From the NCBI GenBank assembly GCA_016709005.1, contig JADJEU010000002.1, positions 186,001-250,000 of the forward strand: a stretch of 64,000 nt of DNA, read 5' to 3'. Both the position numbers and the translations under genes were made by a program. The notes beneath the pieces are model-generated. The model worked only from the letters and a program-made list of their open reading frames with translations, was not told the origin of the DNA and did no database searches. Shown here one piece after another: positions 62,246 through 64,000 of this stretch; positions within the stretch are counted from its first letter, which is position 1; the number at the start of each line of letters is the position of its first letter. This stretch comes from Crocinitomicaceae bacterium (lineage in GTDB: Bacteria; Bacteroidota; Bacteroidia; Flavobacteriales_D; Crocinitomicaceae).

Positions 62246-64000
62246 TTAAATATCTCCAAGTTGCATACCAATTACCGGGAAGATTCCAAAAGTGTACCCT
62301 TTAGGAGCAAAACCCGGATCTGCGCTGCCACTAAAGCCAGCCGCTCCCGGATCCAATGGATCAAAGCCCCATGCAAAATCTACACCCAGCATACCAAACA
62401 TTGGTAAGAAAATACGAACCCCTGCTCCCGCAGCACGCTTCACATTAAATGGATTAAACTCGCGCAAGCTACTATAAGTATTACCTGCTTCAACAAAAGC
62501 CAAACCATAAATAGTAGCACTTGGGTTCAATGACAATGGGTAACGCAATTCAAGTGAGTATCTTGATATTACCGTTCCACCGGTTGTTGGTGAGATTGGA
62601 CTGTTGCCATCATAACCACGAAGGGCAATAATTTCACGACCATCAAACTGCCAGGTTCCGTTTAATCCGCTTCCTCCTAAATAGAACCTCTCAAAAGGCG
62701 AATCACCCTTATTGGCGTTATAGGCACCCATGAATCCAAAACCAAATTTAGGTCGCAAGACTAATTTTTTGTTTTGAGTTAAAGGCAAGTACCACTCACC
62801 TGAGAATTTAATCTTGTAATACTCAGCAAACTTATAGCGTTCCTGATCGGTCATAGCCTGATATTCTGCTTCTGTATAATCCTGAAACAGTGAATAAGGT
62901 GCTGTTGATTTTAAGGTCAGAGTAAATTTAGAACCACTTCGCGGATAAATCGGATCTGAAACTGAGTTACGCGAAAACACACCTTGAAGTGCAATGTTGT
63001 TTGAGAATCCATCTGTAAAAATGAAATAACTCGATTTGGTTAAATCATAATACTGATAAGTTAACTCGCCATAGAATTGGAAATAATCATCTGGCCATTT
63101 TAAACGTGATCCCAACCCTGCACCAATCGATGTGATGGAAGTCTGACTATAAGTTGGAGCATCCTTAGCAAGTGAATTTGTAATCAACGAGTGAGACATG
63201 AAGATTGATAAAGACGTCGGTTTTTTACCTCCAAGCCAAGGCTCGGTAAATGATAAATTGTACGATTGATAACCTCTTCCGTAAGTCTGACCACGAATGC
63301 TCAAACGCTGACCATCACCAGAAGGTAGAGGTTGCCACGCTCCTTTTTTGAAGAAGTTTTTTGTAGAGAAATTCGTAAATGAAAGTCCAATGGTTCCAAT
63401 CAATCTTCCTGCACCGTAACCACCTGAAAGTTCTACCTGATCAGAAGATTTTTCTACTACCGTGTATTCGATATCAACAGTTCCGTCGGTTGCGTTTGGA
63501 ATTGGATTTACCTGAAATTGTTCAGGATCAAAATAACCCAAAGTTGCCAACTCACGTTGCGTACGAATGATGTCATTTCGGTTAAAAAGATCACCCGGTT
63601 TGGTTCTGATTTCACGCAGAATTACATGATCATTTGTTTTTGTATTTCCTTTGATGATGATGTTTTTGATGCGTGCTTCTTTCCCTTCTGTGATACGCAA
63701 TTCATAATTGATGTAATTGTTTGAATCAATATTCATTTCAACAGGCACAATGTTGAAGAAAAGGTATCCGCGATCCATATAAAGTGAAGTAACATCACGT
63801 CCATCCATACTCATGTAAAGACGTTGTTCCATCAGCATCTTGTTATAAACATCTCCCTTATTGATTCCAAGAAGTGTATCCAATTGTCCGCTGCGGTATT
63901 TTGTGTTTCCAATCCACGTGATATCGCCAAAATAATATTTATCACCTTGATCAATATAGATGTCAATACCGATGTGCTTATCATCAATATCATAAGTTGA
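62246..64000 (-). CDS. bamA: Outer-membrane protein assembly factor BamA (5' end outside window)
   Basis: The frame is open to the window edge, so the N-terminus is missing. Visible are POTRA domains (INYELRITEGKEARIKNIII, GNTKTNDHVILREI, then RTKPGDLFNRNDIIRTQREL), followed by the 16-strand barrel (VELSGGYGAGRLIGTIGLSF, RFYLGGSGLNGTWQFDGREI, VISRYSLELRYPL, the VxGF/RGY-type loop region ALRGYDGNS) and a GIFPVIGMQLGDI end. It inserts barrel proteins into the outer membrane. Heads the ompH pair. Confidence 0.92.
   Translation of the reverse strand, partial: STYDIDDKHIGIDIYIDQGDKYYFGDITWIGNTKYRSGQLDTLLGINKGDVYNKMLMEQRLYMSMDGRDVTSLYMDRGYLFFNIVPVEMNIDSNNYINYELRITEGKEARIKNIIIKGNTKTNDHVILREIRTKPGDLFNRNDIIRTQRELATLGYFDPEQFQVNPIPNATDGTVDIEYTVVEKSSDQVELSGGYGAGRLIGTIGLSFTNFSTKNFFKKGAWQPLPSGDGQRLSIRGQTYGRGYQSYNLSFTEPWLGGKKPTSLSIFMSHSLITNSLAKDAPTYSQTSITSIGAGLGSRLKWPDDYFQFYGELTYQYYDLTKSSYFIFTDGFSNNIALQGVFSRNSVSDPIYPRSGSKFTLTLKSTAPYSLFQDYTEAEYQAMTDQERYKFAEYYKIKFSGEWYLPLTQNKKLVLRPKFGFGFMGAYNANKGDSPFERFYLGGSGLNGTWQFDGREIIALRGYDGNSPISPTTGGTVISRYSLELRYPLSLNPSATIYGLAFVEAGNTYSSLREFNPFNVKRAAGAGVRIFLPMFGMLGVDFAWGFDPLDPGAAGFSGSADPGFAPKGYTFGIFPVIGMQLGDI

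Noticed and set aside
1..64000. tRNA genes
   Set aside because: I looked for T-arm-like GGTTCGANNCC with matching acceptor stems and found none I could support by eye.

Overview
The window comes from a Bacteroidota chromosome, most likely Flavobacteriales (Crocinitomicaceae/Cryomorphaceae-like). The evidence is AT-rich sequence, eight proteins built as type IX secretion system (T9SS) cargo (most with a YPNP...G.Y tail), the sigma-A -7 element TAnnTTTG upstream of several genes, TonB receptors, a GGGP synthase, the bamA-ompH-ompH-murI neighbourhood and the tatA-gatA-lytic transglycosylase-DUF4837 order. Nearly everything is protein coding; the RNAs found are RNase P RNA and a cobalamin riboswitch. 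I saw no tRNA, rRNA, CRISPR array or prophage.

Layout. 1-9.3 kb: end of a PKD/T9SS protein, an orphan histidine kinase, gpmI, tsaB, an OmpA-family protein, a truncated globin, a DUF922 protein, a tandem pair of barrel-like proteins and an LEA14-like protein. 9.4-20.4 kb: icd, lipoproteins, LysM lytic transglycosylase, gatA, tatA, an ALDH8-like dehydrogenase, nadK and a CBS protein. 20.4-22.9 kb: pdxJ, an esterase, and a REP-associated transposase with two inverted REP copies. 22.9-28.5 kb: a vitamin B12 uptake operon (riboswitch, DUF4465/T9SS protein, BtuB-like receptor, BtuG-like propeller lipoprotein, T9SS protein). 28.6-32.4 kb: a PLD/zinc-ribbon protein, a small membrane protein, an alkyltransferase-like protein, trmB, a HEAT-like protein and rnpB.

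32.5-37 kb: an ECF sigma operon. Its second gene encodes a protein with a repeat-containing cytoplasmic N-terminus, one inner-membrane helix, a long polar periplasmic stretch and a C-terminal beta-barrel-like domain. This is the layout of the dual membrane-spanning anti-sigma (Dma) proteins described in Bacteroides, and I consider it the most interesting system here. It is followed by a lipoprotein and a T9SS protein. 37.1-39 kb: sixA-like, ruvC, a HIT protein and greA. 39-48 kb: a large TonB receptor, a 1377-aa secreted protein and a PorV/PorQ-family protein in one operon. 48-58 kb: divergent small genes, ahcY, a PPTase, GGGP synthase and three T9SS surface proteins (Kelch, CotH/lamin-tail, FG-GAP). 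58-64 kb: a Rieske oxygenase, a membrane protein, murI, two OmpH/Skp chaperones and bamA, which runs off the window end.

Six genes carry a single-base lesion: frameshifts in gpmI, tsaB, the PLD gene, the big TonB receptor and the CotH gene, and an in-frame TAA in ruvC. Four of the five frameshifts lie in short A/T runs and both halves of each gene look well conserved, so assembly or sequencing error is the simplest explanation. The BtuB-like gene also lacks a normal start codon because intergenic repeat sequence abuts its signal peptide. Intergenic gaps are rich in small Bacteroidota repeats.
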